Of a stretch of DNA of 17,075 nucleotides, positions 1-7,685 are shown piece by piece; the stretch's first letter is position 1; every line of letters begins with the position of its first letter. A model generated the notes under the pieces. That model was given only the letters and a program-made list of their open reading frames with translations, did not search any database and was not told where the DNA came from. This stretch comes from Phycisphaerales bacterium. Lineage in GTDB: Bacteria; Planctomycetota; Phycisphaerae; Phycisphaerales; UBA1924. The stretch covers positions 1 through 17,075 of the forward strand of contig JADJMV010000022.1 of assembly GCA_016709445.1 (NCBI GenBank), in the 5' to 3' direction. A program made the translations under genes and the position numbers.

Positions 1-927
1 GGGGCGAACGAAGTCACGTTGTTGATCAGCAGATTGTCGTTGCTCCCGGCCCGGACGACGCTGAACCCCTCGGGGCCGGGCACCTCACCGAGCGCCTCGC
101 GCCCGCCAAAGCCGAAGAACGAGTCGCCCCCGTGCGTCGCGGAATTCTCGGCGATGACGTTCTCTGAGCACTGCTCGAAAAACAGGATCCCCGCCGAATC
201 CTGCCCGCGGTTGTACACCCCGTGGGAGTACCCGCGCACACAGAAATCGAACGCGTTCCGACTGGACGTTCTTACTCGAACGCCACATCGCCAGGCCCCA
301 TCCCGAGGAAGAGCAGTCGTTGTCGAACACCTTCGAATCGGTCACCCGGTCGATGATGATCCCATTCTGCCGGCGCCGGGCAAAGCAGTCGTGAATGCTC
401 GCCCCAGCCGCCCGCTCCACATAGATCCCAGCGCCGTAGCGTTCCATCCACTGATGCTGGTCGTTCTCGTGGGGCCAGAGCCAGTCCGAGCCGTCCTCGG
501 CCTGCGGCGTCGACTTGAGGTGCATGGCGTACCCGCCGGAGACGTCCGCGATCTAGATCGTCAGCCCGTCACAATCGCTGGCCCAGATTGCCACCTTGAA
601 CCGGTGCAATCGCGCGCCCCGAATCGTCACATTCTTGTGCCCTTCGACGCGTATCCCGATGCCGGTCAACGCGTCCCACGGAGTCTCCTCAGACGCGCCG
701 AAAAGTTCGGCCTCGTCCGGCGCAAACTCCACGGTCACGCCGTCGGCCGCGATCTGGATCACGCCGTTGCCGTCCGTATCCGAGATGACCGTCCCCTTCG
801 GGATGTGGACGACGCACGATTCGGTGATTTGGGTGTTGTCGCCAGTAATGGTGACGGCGGGCTGTGCGATCGCGGCGGCAGCGAGGCTCGCGCCGAGGCA
901 CAGCGCCGTCTTGGTCGGGTGCTTCAT
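1..927 (-). pseudogene. Secreted right-handed parallel beta-helix protein, disrupted and cut by the left edge
   Basis: The gene starts at 927 with a signal peptide (MKHPTKTALCLGASLAAAAIAQ, likely cut after AIA). Repeating short strands follow (VTITGDNTQITES, NVTIRGARLHRF), as in parallel beta-helix proteins that bind or cleave polysaccharide. The reading frame is interrupted twice. A TAG at 553-555 lies in frame between CDGLTI and IADVSGGYAMHLKS. Near 251-262 homology-like sequence moves to another frame: WGLAMWRSSKNV is read in the first frame, then FDFCVRGYSHGVYNRGQDS, FFEQCSENVIAENSATHGG and NDNLLINNVTSF in the second, which stays open to base 1. A one-base insertion (or two-base deletion) explains the shift. 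Other genes here are intact, so decay is more likely than poor sequence, but assembly error is possible. No catalytic residues can be named. It lies 58 bases downstream of tatA on the same strand. Confidence 0.75.
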
Positions 928-985
928 GCCCCGATCGTAGCGTCTGATGCAGCGCCGGCCCGGTCACCGGCCGCCGAACTCTGCG

Positions 986-1306
986 TCAGCCGTTCGAGGT
1001 TGGCCCGACGGAGGGATTGGCCTGCTCGAGTGGCTGGCCCTGTGCCACACGCCGGGCATCGCCGACCGGGAGGCTCTGGGCCTGCTGCTCGGGGATCTCG
1101 CGGGGTCGAGAGCCGTTCTTGCTCGACTCCTGGTCGATCTCCTCCTCGATCCCCTTCAGGCCACGCTTGAACTCGACAATCCCCTTGCCGAGGCTCCGGC
1201 CCACCTCGGGGAGGCGCTTGCCGAACAGCAGGAGCCCGATCGCGAGGATGATGAGCAACTCGGAGTTGCCCGGCATGTTGAACAGAGCAAGCGTCTGCAA
1301 GTCCAT
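986..1306 (-). CDS. tatA: Sec-independent translocase subunit, TatA/E family
   Basis: This 106-residue protein is a pore-forming subunit of the twin-arginine translocase, which exports folded proteins across the inner membrane. It has a short N-terminal segment, one membrane helix (about residues 16-28, ELLIILAIGLLLF), the conserved FGKRLPEVGRSLG hinge (28-40), an amphipathic helix (about 35-56) and a charged, disordered tail (57-106). The start at 1306 is chosen because GGAGAAGAT directly precedes the ATG; a start at 1342 would add 12 non-homologous residues. The length fits TatA/TatE. TatB is less likely because of the LPEVGRSLGKG pattern and short tail. No tatC is nearby. It lies 142 bases downstream of folD and upstream of the disrupted beta-helix gene, all on the same strand. 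Confidence 0.9.
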   Translation of the reverse strand: MDLQTLALFNMPGNSELLIILAIGLLLFGKRLPEVGRSLGKGIVEFKRGLKGIEEEIDQESSKNGSRPREIPEQQAQSLPVGDARRVAQGQPLEQANPSVGPTSNG

Positions 1307-1448
1307 ATCTTCTCCGATCCCGCAGCCCCGGCGGTCCATCAATCCAAGGGGCGAGTGGGGGTTGAGTCAAACCGGCGCCCACCCTTCGCCAGGTTTTGCG
1401 ATCCCGTCCCGCCTTCCAACTCCGGGCCAGGCCCCGGCTTGCCCTGGG

Positions 1449-2351
1449 TCATCCGCTCGGCCGCTCACGACTCGTTGGGGATTCGCCGCCCCCATTACCG
1501 AGCACCGCCTCGGCCACATTCAACAACAGCATCGCCACGGTCATCGGCCCCACGCCGCCAGGAACAGGGCTCAGCCACCCGGCCACCTGCCGTACCTCTT
1601 CGAACGCGACATCACCCACCGTTCTCTTTGTCCCGTCCGGGCCCTGCACCCGGTTCACGCCGACGTCGACGACCACAGCACCCGGCTTGACCATGCCGGC
1701 ACGGATCAGCCCCGGCACACCGGCCGCCGCAACCAGCACATCCGCCGACCGACACAGGCGATCGAGGTCTTCCGTCCACTTGTTGCAGCTCACGACGGTG
1801 GCATCCTGACGCATCAACAAGACCGCGATCGGCTTCCCCACCACATTGCTGGCCCCCACCACCACCGCGAGCTTGCCCCGCAGATCGACGCCGGTGGACT
1901 CGATCATCTTCACGGTCGCCAACGCAGTGCAGGGGGCGAGGCTGGAGTGGCCGTACACGATGTTGCCGATATTGGCGGGGTTGACACCCTCGACATCCTT
2001 CTCCGGGGCGATCAGCCGCTGCACACGGTAGGGATCAATCCCCTCCGGCAGCGGCATATGGAGCATGATGGCGGAGACGCCCTCGTCGTGGTTCAGCAAC
2101 AGCACCCGTCCGGCGATCTCGTCGAAACCCGAGCCGCCGGGGAGGATGTGGAGGCGGTACTCGATGCCGAGCGCCTCGCAGGTCTTCCGCTGGTTCTCGG
2201 CGTAGACGCGGGAGGCGCTGTCGCCAGAATCCACCAGGACGGCATCCAGCCTCGCGGTGCGACCCAACCGCCGGGCTTCCGTGAGGCGGAGGGCGATCCG
2301 CTCGCGGTGCGCCGCCGCCAGGGCCTTGCCATCGATCAGCGTCGCCGTCAT
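1449..2351 (-). CDS. folD: FolD-type methylenetetrahydrofolate dehydrogenase with altered catalytic residues
   Basis: This 300-residue FolD homologue belongs to cytosolic one-carbon metabolism, where the family oxidises 5,10-methylene-THF to methenyl-THF and then hydrolyses it to 10-formyl-THF. The start at 2351 (MTATLIDGKA) fits the family N-terminus; the upstream open frame is compositional. No Shine-Dalgarno is visible. The catalytic lobe covers about residues 1-140 and a Rossmann NAD(P) lobe about 141-285 (VVVGASNVVGKP 163-174; PVPGGVGPMT 262-271). Numbering matches E. coli FolD without gaps at key sites: Tyr50 is kept, but Lys54 is Gln (YAENQRK), Gln98 is His (MLHMPLP) and Asp121 is Glu (KDVEG). 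From established work on the human enzyme, this Lys is essential for cyclohydrolase activity. I infer a monofunctional dehydrogenase, or altered chemistry, rather than the usual bifunctional enzyme. It is divergent from ligA across 79 bases. Confidence 0.9.
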   Translation of the reverse strand: MTATLIDGKALAAAHRERIALRLTEARRLGRTARLDAVLVDSGDSASRVYAENQRKTCEALGIEYRLHILPGGSGFDEIAGRVLLLNHDEGVSAIMLHMPLPEGIDPYRVQRLIAPEKDVEGVNPANIGNIVYGHSSLAPCTALATVKMIESTGVDLRGKLAVVVGASNVVGKPIAVLLMRQDATVVSCNKWTEDLDRLCRSADVLVAAAGVPGLIRAGMVKPGAVVVDVGVNRVQGPDGTKRTVGDVAFEEVRQVAGWLSPVPGGVGPMTVAMLLLNVAEAVLGNGGGESPTSRERPSG

Positions 2352-2378
2352 GGCCCCAGCATAGCCCGGGAGGGGTCC

Positions 2379-2399
2379 GGCGGGGCGATCTGGCGGGGC
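2379..2399. repeat. Direct repeat in the folD-ligA divergent promoter region
   Basis: GGCGGGGC occurs twice (2379-2386 and 2392-2399), 13 bases apart start to start, inside the 79-base gap between the divergent folD and ligA starts. The spacing is slightly more than one helical turn. It may be a regulator site or just a GC-rich coincidence; neither gene shows a clear promoter box here. Confidence 0.3.
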
Positions 2400-2430
2400 C
2401 GGCTCCGCACGCCGCCGGTACCATGCGTCC

Positions 2431-4590
2431 ATGAGCGCCCCCAAGGGGACATCCAGCCGCTCGGCAGCGCCGGCCCGGGTCGCCGAACTCCGCGGCCTGC
2501 TTCTCCGCGCCAATCGCGCGTACTACGTCGACGCATCCCCCATCATGCCCGACGCCGAATTCGACCGGCTGCTCGCCGAACTCTCCGCACTCGAAGCGGA
2601 GCACCCAGAACTGGACGATGCGGACAGCCCGACACACCGCGTGGGCGGGGAGCCGATCAAGGGCTTCGCCACCAAGGCCCATAGTCGGCCCATGCTCTCC
2701 ATCGACAACACCTACTCGGAGGACGATCTCCGCGCCTGGCACGGACGCCTCCTCAAGAGCCTCGGCATGGGGGACGGGCTCTTTGCCGGCGGCGATCCTC
2801 CGATGCTGCTGGCCGATGCGAAGATCGATGGCGTCGCCGTCGCCCTGCGCTACGAGCGAGGGCGTTTGGTCCAGGCGCTGACGCGAGGCGATGGCGTCAC
2901 CGGGGACGACATCACCGAGAACGTGCGGGCGATCCGCGCCATCCCCTTGACGCTGGCCGCCAGGCCCAGCGGCGCCCCCGCCACCCCCGAGGTCTTGGAG
3001 GCCCGCGGCGAGATCTACATGCCGCTGGCCGAGTTCGAGCGGATTAACGCCGAGCGGGACGCGGCGGACCTCGAGCCCTTCATGAACCCCCGCAACGCGA
3101 CGGCCGGGACCCTCAAACAGCTCGACCCGAAGGTCGTCGCCCAACGCCGCCTGGGATTCGTCGCGCACGGACGAGGAGAGATCGACGGCCCCCACGCCGA
3201 GGGTTTTGCTGGCTCCCACTCGGCATTTCTCCGCGAACTCAAGGAGCTCGGGATCCCCGTGAGTCCCGCGCTGTCTCACAGCACCGACATCGGCGCCATC
3301 GTGCTCGCGATCCAGGGCTTCGCAACAACGCGGCACGATTGCCCCTATGCGACCGACGGTATGGTGGTGCGGGTGGACGACTGGTTGCTCCAGGATCAAC
3401 TCGGGGTGACGAGCAAAAGCCCCCGGTGGGTGATTGCCTACAAGTACCCGGCGGAGCGGAAGACCACGGTGCTCCTGCGCGTCGATCACCAGGTCGGCAA
3501 GACCGGCAAGGTCACACCGAGGGCGGTGATGGAACCGGTCGTGCTGGCAGGGACCACCGTGCAGCACGCCACGCTCCACAACTACGGACAGGTGCGGAAG
3601 AAGGACATCCGGCTGGGAGACACCATCGAGGTCGAGAAGGCTGGCGAGATCATCCCGTATGTCGTGAGCGTGGTGGAGGCCAAGCGGCCGAAGGGCGCCC
3701 AGCCGATCCAGCCGCCGTCCGCATGCCCGATTTGCCACGGGCCGGTCGAGATCGAGCCGCCCGAAGCCGACACCGCCCAGGGTGGAGACCCGGAACTCGA
3801 GACCGCGCGCCGGTGCGTCAATCCCGAGTGCCCGGCACAGATCCGCGAGAAACTCATCTGGTTCGCCGGGCGCAAGCAGATGGACATCGACGGGCTGGGT
3901 GAACGCACCATCGACGCCATCGCGGCCGGTGGAATCCCGCTCGCCTCGTTCGCGGATGTCTTCCGCCTCGGACAACACCGAGAGGCCCTGCTCGGGCTCG
4001 AGAGAATGGGAGAGAAGAGCGTTGACAACCTGCTGCAGGGGATCGAGCAGGCCAGAACACGCCCCCTCGGAAGGGTGCTCGGTGCACTCGGTATCCGCCA
4101 CGTCGGCGCCTCGAACGCGAAACTCTTGGCAAAGCGATTCCGTAGCCTCCAGGACCTTCTCGAAGCCGAGGAGGCGGTGCTGAACCAGATCGAGGGGTTC
4201 GGCCCGATCCGTGCGCGCACGGTGCACGAGTACCTGCACAGCCAAGCCGGCACACAAACATTTCGGGAACTGGAGCAGGTTGGGCTGACGTTCCCCAATC
4301 CAGATTACCGCGACCAAAACGTCGCCCAGTGCTCCGCTTTCACCGGGCGAAAGATCGTGCTCACGGGCTCGCTGGAGTCCTTCGAGCGCAATGATCTGGC
4401 CGAGATTCTCGAAGGACTCGGCGCGAAGGTCACCGGCTCGGTCTCCAAGCACACCGATCTCCTCATCGCGGGCGCCGCCGCCGGATCGAAACTGACCAAG
4501 GCCCAGGAGCTGGGAATCGAGATTTGGGACGAGGCGAAGCTCCTAGAAGCCCTCCCGCCGGAGCACCGCCCCCAACCCCCAGCCGCGTGA
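2431..4590 (+). CDS. ligA: NAD-dependent DNA ligase LigA
   Basis: This 719-residue NAD-dependent ligase seals nicks during replication and repair. In order: an N-terminal Ia domain with the NMN-binding signature (AYYVDASPIMPDAEFDRLL, 30-48); the adenylation domain with catalytic Lys131 in KIDG (131-134), TRGDGVTGDDITENV (151-165), DGMVVRVDD (309-317) and YKYP (337-340); an OB fold (about 345-425); a Cys4 zinc finger (C432, C435, C462, C467); helix-hairpin-helix repeats (about 480-610); and a BRCT domain (about 639-709, KIVLTGSLESFERNDL). The gap of 26 residues between the two zinc Cys pairs is wider than the roughly 14 usual in the family and is rich in acidic residues. Total length is somewhat above the usual 670. 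The ATG at 2431 has no Shine-Dalgarno; an ATG at 2423 is out of frame. It probably heads a transcript with the CYTH gene 16 bases downstream. Confidence 0.97.
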   Translation: MSAPKGTSSRSAAPARVAELRGLLLRANRAYYVDASPIMPDAEFDRLLAELSALEAEHPELDDADSPTHRVGGEPIKGFATKAHSRPMLSIDNTYSEDDLRAWHGRLLKSLGMGDGLFAGGDPPMLLADAKIDGVAVALRYERGRLVQALTRGDGVTGDDITENVRAIRAIPLTLAARPSGAPATPEVLEARGEIYMPLAEFERINAERDAADLEPFMNPRNATAGTLKQLDPKVVAQRRLGFVAHGRGEIDGPHAEGFAGSHSAFLRELKELGIPVSPALSHSTDIGAIVLAIQGFATTRHDCPYATDGMVVRVDDWLLQDQLGVTSKSPRWVIAYKYPAERKTTVLLRVDHQVGKTGKVTPRAVMEPVVLAGTTVQHATLHNYGQVRKKDIRLGDTIEVEKAGEIIPYVVSVVEAKRPKGAQPIQPPSACPICHGPVEIEPPEADTAQGGDPELETARRCVNPECPAQIREKLIWFAGRKQMDIDGLGERTIDAIAAGGIPLASFADVFRLGQHREALLGLERMGEKSVDNLLQGIEQARTRPLGRVLGALGIRHVGASNAKLLAKRFRSLQDLLEAEEAVLNQIEGFGPIRARTVHEYLHSQAGTQTFRELEQVGLTFPNPDYRDQNVAQCSAFTGRKIVLTGSLESFERNDLAEILEGLGAKVTGSVSKHTDLLIAGAAAGSKLTKAQELGIEIWDEAKLLEALPPEHRPQPPAA

Positions 4591-4606
4591 AGCCGGCACG
4601 ACCGCC

Positions 4607-5146
4607 ATGCACAACATCGAGTACAAAGCCGAACTCCGAGATACCTCCGTCGCCCGCGCCGCGTGCCGAGCCGTCGGGGCGAGCCACATCATCACGCTCA
4701 ACCAGACCGACACCTACTTCCGTGTGCCCTCAGGCCGACTCAAACGCCGCGAGTGCGACGGCGAGCCGACGGAGTGGATCTTCTACGACCGCAAGGACGA
4801 ATCCCGCCCCAGGCTCTCCTGCTTCACGATCTACTCGGACGCCCAGGCCCGCGAACGCTTCGGCGTCGCGCCGCTGCCCGAACTAGTAGTCGTGCGCAAG
4901 AAACGGGACCTCTATCTGCTCGACAACATCCGGATCCACCTCGACGAGGTCGAGGGGCTCGGGACGTTCCTCGAATTCGAGGCCCTGGTCTCGCCGGGCT
5001 TTCCAGTGGCCAAGTGCCACGCCAGCGTCGACCGGTTGCGAGCCGCCTTCGGTCCGGCGCTGGGAGAACCGCTGAGCGCGAGCTACTCGGATCTGCTTCT
5101 CCAGGAGCGCGACGCCCCCGCCGGCCGCGGAGCTTCTGGCGCGTAG
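4607..5146 (+). CDS. CYTH-domain protein (class IV adenylate cyclase / CyaB-like)
   Basis: This 179-residue soluble protein has a CYTH triphosphate-tunnel fold, a family that includes class IV adenylate cyclases and thiamine or inorganic triphosphatases. Visible marks are an N-terminal acidic/basic strand NIEYKAEL (3-10), the DTYFRVPSGRLKRRE segment (35-49), a VVRKKRDLYLL strand (95-105), and the paired acidic strands RIHLDEVEGLGTFLEFEAL (109-127), which place metal-binding Glu/Asp and phosphate-binding Arg/Lys inside the barrel. The product cannot be told from sequence alone: CyaB-like cyclase is the usual label, but most bacterial members are phosphatases or untested. The start at 4607 is the first residue that matches the family and lies 16 bases after the ligA stop; no Shine-Dalgarno is seen. 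The C-terminal 12 residues look like a disordered tail. It sits between ligA and asnB on the same strand. Confidence 0.85.
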   Translation: MHNIEYKAELRDTSVARAACRAVGASHIITLNQTDTYFRVPSGRLKRRECDGEPTEWIFYDRKDESRPRLSCFTIYSDAQARERFGVAPLPELVVVRKKRDLYLLDNIRIHLDEVEGLGTFLEFEALVSPGFPVAKCHASVDRLRAAFGPALGEPLSASYSDLLLQERDAPAGRGASGA

Positions 5147-5162
5147 CCGACTCCCCGGCTCC

Positions 5163-5177
5163 CCCGCATCCTGCGGG
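5163..5177 (+). other. Hairpin between the CYTH gene and asnB
   Basis: CCCGCA (5163-5168) and TGCGGG (5172-5177) form a perfect six-pair stem with a TCC loop, 17 bases after the CYTH stop and 31 bases before the asnB ATG. No T run follows, so it is more likely an RNA processing or leader structure than a full terminator. Confidence 0.45.
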
Positions 5178-5208
5178 AGGGAGGGGCACCCGACCGATAG
5201 ACGGAGTC

Positions 5209-7059
5209 ATGTGCGGCCTCTTTGGCATCGCCTCCGCCGGCCCTCTGACGATGAACGATCGTCAGGTGGGTCGGCTGCGCGATCTGATGGCCCACCGCGG
5301 TCCGGACGACGCAGGGCTCTGGCGAGGCGGAAGCCGGGGCCAGGTGGTTCTCGCCCACCGCCGGCTCGCGGTCCTCGACCCCACCACGGCCGGCCGCCAG
5401 CCGATGCACACCCCCGATGGCCGATTTGTGCTGGTCTACAACGGCGAGCTCTACAACGAGCCCGAGTTGCGGACAATCCTCGAAGCCGAGGGCTGCCGCC
5501 TCACCTCCGGATGCGACAGCGAGACCCTGCTGTGGTGGCTCGCCACCCGAGGGCCGGAAGGACTGCGTGATCTGCGTGGGATGTACGCCCTCGCGATATA
5601 CGACGTCATCGAGAACCGGCTCATTCTCGCCCGCGATCCGCTCGGCATCAAGCCCCTGTATTGGTGGCGAGGGCCGGACTCGCCATCCGGCCAACCCATC
5701 GTGGTGTTCTCCAGCGAAGTCCGGCCGATTCTCGAACACCCCGCCGTCACGCCCCGTCCAGATCTCGAGGCTGTGAGCGGGTATCTCACGACGATACGGC
5801 CGGTGCTCGGCGACCGGACGCTCTTCGAAGGCGTCCGAAGCCTCCCACCGGGCCGGGTGACCATGCTCCGGCTGGACTCTCGCGATCTGGCGATGGTTCA
5901 CCAGGACCTCGGCGTGCCGAGCCGGCCCACACCGGCCGAGCAGAGCGATCGCTTCTCAGAGGTCCGCCGAGTGGTCCGCCAATCGGTCCAGGCCCACCTC
6001 CGGGCCGATGTGCCCACATGTTGTCTGCTCAGCGGTGGCCTCGACAGCGCGATCGTGACCACTATCGCCTCACAGCAACACGCCACCCTCCGCACCTACT
6101 GCGCCGGGGCAACTTCCTCCGAAGGCGACGCCAGAACCGACGACTTCGCCTTTGCCCGCGGCCTCGCTTCACGCCTCGGAACCCAGCACGCCGAGGCGAC
6201 GATCGATGAAGCCATGTTCGGTGAACGCTGGCGTGAGATGGTCGCTCGACAGGGCGTCCCCCTCTCGACCCCCAACGAGGTGGCAATCAACGAGGTCGCC
6301 CGCCGTCTCCGCGCCGACGGCAATGTCGTGACGCTCTCCGGGGAAGGCGCCGATGAGCTCTTCGGCGGGTATGACCAGTCGATGTGTCCGGCCGCGGAAC
6401 ACGTCGCGGCCGGGAACCGCGACCCGTGGCTGTTCCAGCTCGGTGTCGGCTCCTGGTGCCCAGTCGAACTCAAGCCGCGCGTGCTCAATTCGACAGCCTG
6501 GGCCGCGGCGGGCCACGACGAGTGGGTCCGAGACCACTTTCGGACGGAATACATGGCTCTCGCCCGGGGTGACGATCCCGCGAGCGAGTTGGCCGACCAC
6601 CTCCGCTTCCAGCGGCGCGTGAATCTTGCGGGTCTCCTGCTGCGCCTGGACTCAGCCACGATGCTCGAATCTGTGGAGGGCCGCACGCCATTCGCAGACG
6701 GATGGGTGGCGGCCCTCGCCGAGTCCCTCCCGATCGAGGACCGTTTCATCCCGCCGGACCGAACCAAGATCGCACTGAGGGAAGCATTCTCCGGACTCCT
6801 CCCGCCCGAGATCCTCGCAAGACCGAAAGCGAGCTTCCCCCTACCCTTCGCGTCGTGGATGCGGCGTATCGGCCCGACGATCCTTGCCTCCGACTGGCTC
6901 CGAACCCTTTTCCGTCCCGAAGCCCTGGAGCTGATCTCGGCCCGACCCGAGGAACATTGGCGGCTGGCGTGGCCGGCCGCCAACCTCGCCATCTGGTCCG
7001 CGTCCTGGTGGCCGAGCAGCCTCCCGACGCGGTCGCCGACGACAGCGGCCCTCCCCTGA
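5209..7059 (+). CDS. asnB: Asparagine synthetase, glutamine-hydrolysing (AsnB)
   Basis: This 616-residue cytosolic enzyme makes asparagine from aspartate, glutamine and ATP. The start at 5209 leaves Cys2 as the glutaminase nucleophile after Met removal (MCGLFGIAS); the upstream open frame overlaps the CYTH gene and is not coding. The class II glutamine amidotransferase domain (about 2-190) carries HRGPDD (29-34), HRRLAVLD (50-57), NGELYN (78-83) and GCDSE (101-105). The synthetase domain carries the PP-loop SGGLDS (275-280), and GEGADELFGGY, which contributes to the active site, lies later. Length is within the range of AsnB enzymes (about 550-650). GGAG occurs two bases before the ATG, closer than ideal. 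It ends 42 bases from the convergent GNAT gene, with a hairpin between. In some bacteria, related amidotransferases modify surface sugars or lasso peptides, but no such partners are seen here. Confidence 0.93.
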   Translation: MCGLFGIASAGPLTMNDRQVGRLRDLMAHRGPDDAGLWRGGSRGQVVLAHRRLAVLDPTTAGRQPMHTPDGRFVLVYNGELYNEPELRTILEAEGCRLTSGCDSETLLWWLATRGPEGLRDLRGMYALAIYDVIENRLILARDPLGIKPLYWWRGPDSPSGQPIVVFSSEVRPILEHPAVTPRPDLEAVSGYLTTIRPVLGDRTLFEGVRSLPPGRVTMLRLDSRDLAMVHQDLGVPSRPTPAEQSDRFSEVRRVVRQSVQAHLRADVPTCCLLSGGLDSAIVTTIASQQHATLRTYCAGATSSEGDARTDDFAFARGLASRLGTQHAEATIDEAMFGERWREMVARQGVPLSTPNEVAINEVARRLRADGNVVTLSGEGADELFGGYDQSMCPAAEHVAAGNRDPWLFQLGVGSWCPVELKPRVLNSTAWAAAGHDEWVRDHFRTEYMALARGDDPASELADHLRFQRRVNLAGLLLRLDSATMLESVEGRTPFADGWVAALAESLPIEDRFIPPDRTKIALREAFSGLLPPEILARPKASFPLPFASWMRRIGPTILASDWLRTLFRPEALELISARPEEHWRLAWPAANLAIWSASWWPSSLPTRSPTTAALP

Positions 7060-7066
7060 GTTGCCC

Positions 7067-7096
7067 GACGCCCGACATGGGACTGTCAAGGGCGTC
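7067..7096. terminator. Hairpin between convergent asnB and GNAT genes
   Basis: GACGCCCGACA (7067-7077) pairs with TGTC-AA-GGGCGTC (7084-7096): eleven pairs with a two-base AA bulge and a six-base loop. It occupies the gap between two convergent stop codons, which is where a two-way terminator is expected. There is no T run on either side. Confidence 0.55.
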
Positions 7097-7101
7097 CCCC
7101 G

Positions 7102-7626
7102 CTAGGGTGCCGCATCCACGACCGGAGATGGTGGCCCATCGCCCATCGCCAGGCTCCAAAATCCCACGTCAATCCACCGCCCGTGCTTGAACCCCACGCC
7201 CGGGAACGTGCCGACATGTCGCATCCCGAATGCCTCATGCAGCCTCACACTGGCCGGATTGGGCAGCGCGATCCCCGCGATGAGGACGCGGTAACCCTGG
7301 GCCTCGAGCATGGGGAAGAGCAGGTCGTAGAGCGCTCGCCCCACCCCCCGCCCCTGCGCCCCCGGGCAGACGTAAACCCCAACCTCGACCGCCCAGTCGT
7401 ACGCCTGGCGGTCCCGGTATCGACCCGCCTTCGCATACCCGAGAACGCCCTGAGCCCCATCGACGGCGACAAGCAGGGGCATTCTCCGGGCCTGGGCAAG
7501 CCAGCCCTTCATCTCGCCCAGCGTGTGCTCGGAAGTACCAAAATGGGCAACACCCTCACGAATCTCTCGGTTGACAATCGCGAGGATGCCATGGAGATCG
7601 TGTGGTTCCGCCCGACGAACGATCAT
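7102..7626 (-). CDS. GNAT N-acetyltransferase, phosphinothricin/methionine sulfoximine acetyltransferase type
   Basis: This 174-residue cytosolic protein transfers acetyl from acetyl-CoA to a small amine. GNAT motif A is clear: VEVGVYVCPGAQGRGVGRAL (80-99), with QGRGVG (91-96) as the CoA pyrophosphate loop. The C-terminal LHEAFGMRHVG (129-139) and GFKHGRWIDVGFW (145-157) are typical of the Pat/Bar-like subgroup that acetylates phosphinothricin, methionine sulfoximine or similar amino acid analogues. The true substrate is unknown; many family members are annotated for resistance without proof. The ATG at 7626 gives the family N-terminus (IVRRAEPHDL) and lacks a Shine-Dalgarno. It is convergent with asnB and divergent, across 59 bases, from the ChaN-like lipoprotein gene. 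The C-terminal 14 residues are outside the domain. Confidence 0.88.
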   Translation of the reverse strand: MIVRRAEPHDLHGILAIVNREIREGVAHFGTSEHTLGEMKGWLAQARRMPLLVAVDGAQGVLGYAKAGRYRDRQAYDWAVEVGVYVCPGAQGRGVGRALYDLLFPMLEAQGYRVLIAGIALPNPASVRLHEAFGMRHVGTFPGVGFKHGRWIDVGFWSLAMGDGPPSPVVDAAP

Positions 7627-7650
7627 GGTGTGGACTGTATCCCCGCGGGG

Positions 7651-7679
7651 TTGACCGGAGTCGCCCGACCCGCGATGCT
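7651..7679 (+). promoter_or_regulatory. Possible promoter of the ChaN-like gene
   Basis: TTGACC (7651-7656) is a good -35 box, followed after 17 bases by GATGCT (7674-7679), a poor -10 box (three of six matches). A start site would fall at about 7686, on the ATG itself, which would make a leaderless message. This agrees with the absence of a Shine-Dalgarno but remains speculative. Confidence 0.3.
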
Positions 7680-7685
7680 GTGCGG

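Noticed and set aside
947..2684. Long plus-strand open frames across tatA and folD
   Set aside because: The translations are Arg/Pro/His-rich antisense shadows of recognised minus-strand genes.
2035..4452. Very long minus-strand open frame opposite ligA and into folD
   Set aside because: It mirrors the codon structure of ligA in a GC-rich gene, matches no family and overlaps two certain genes.
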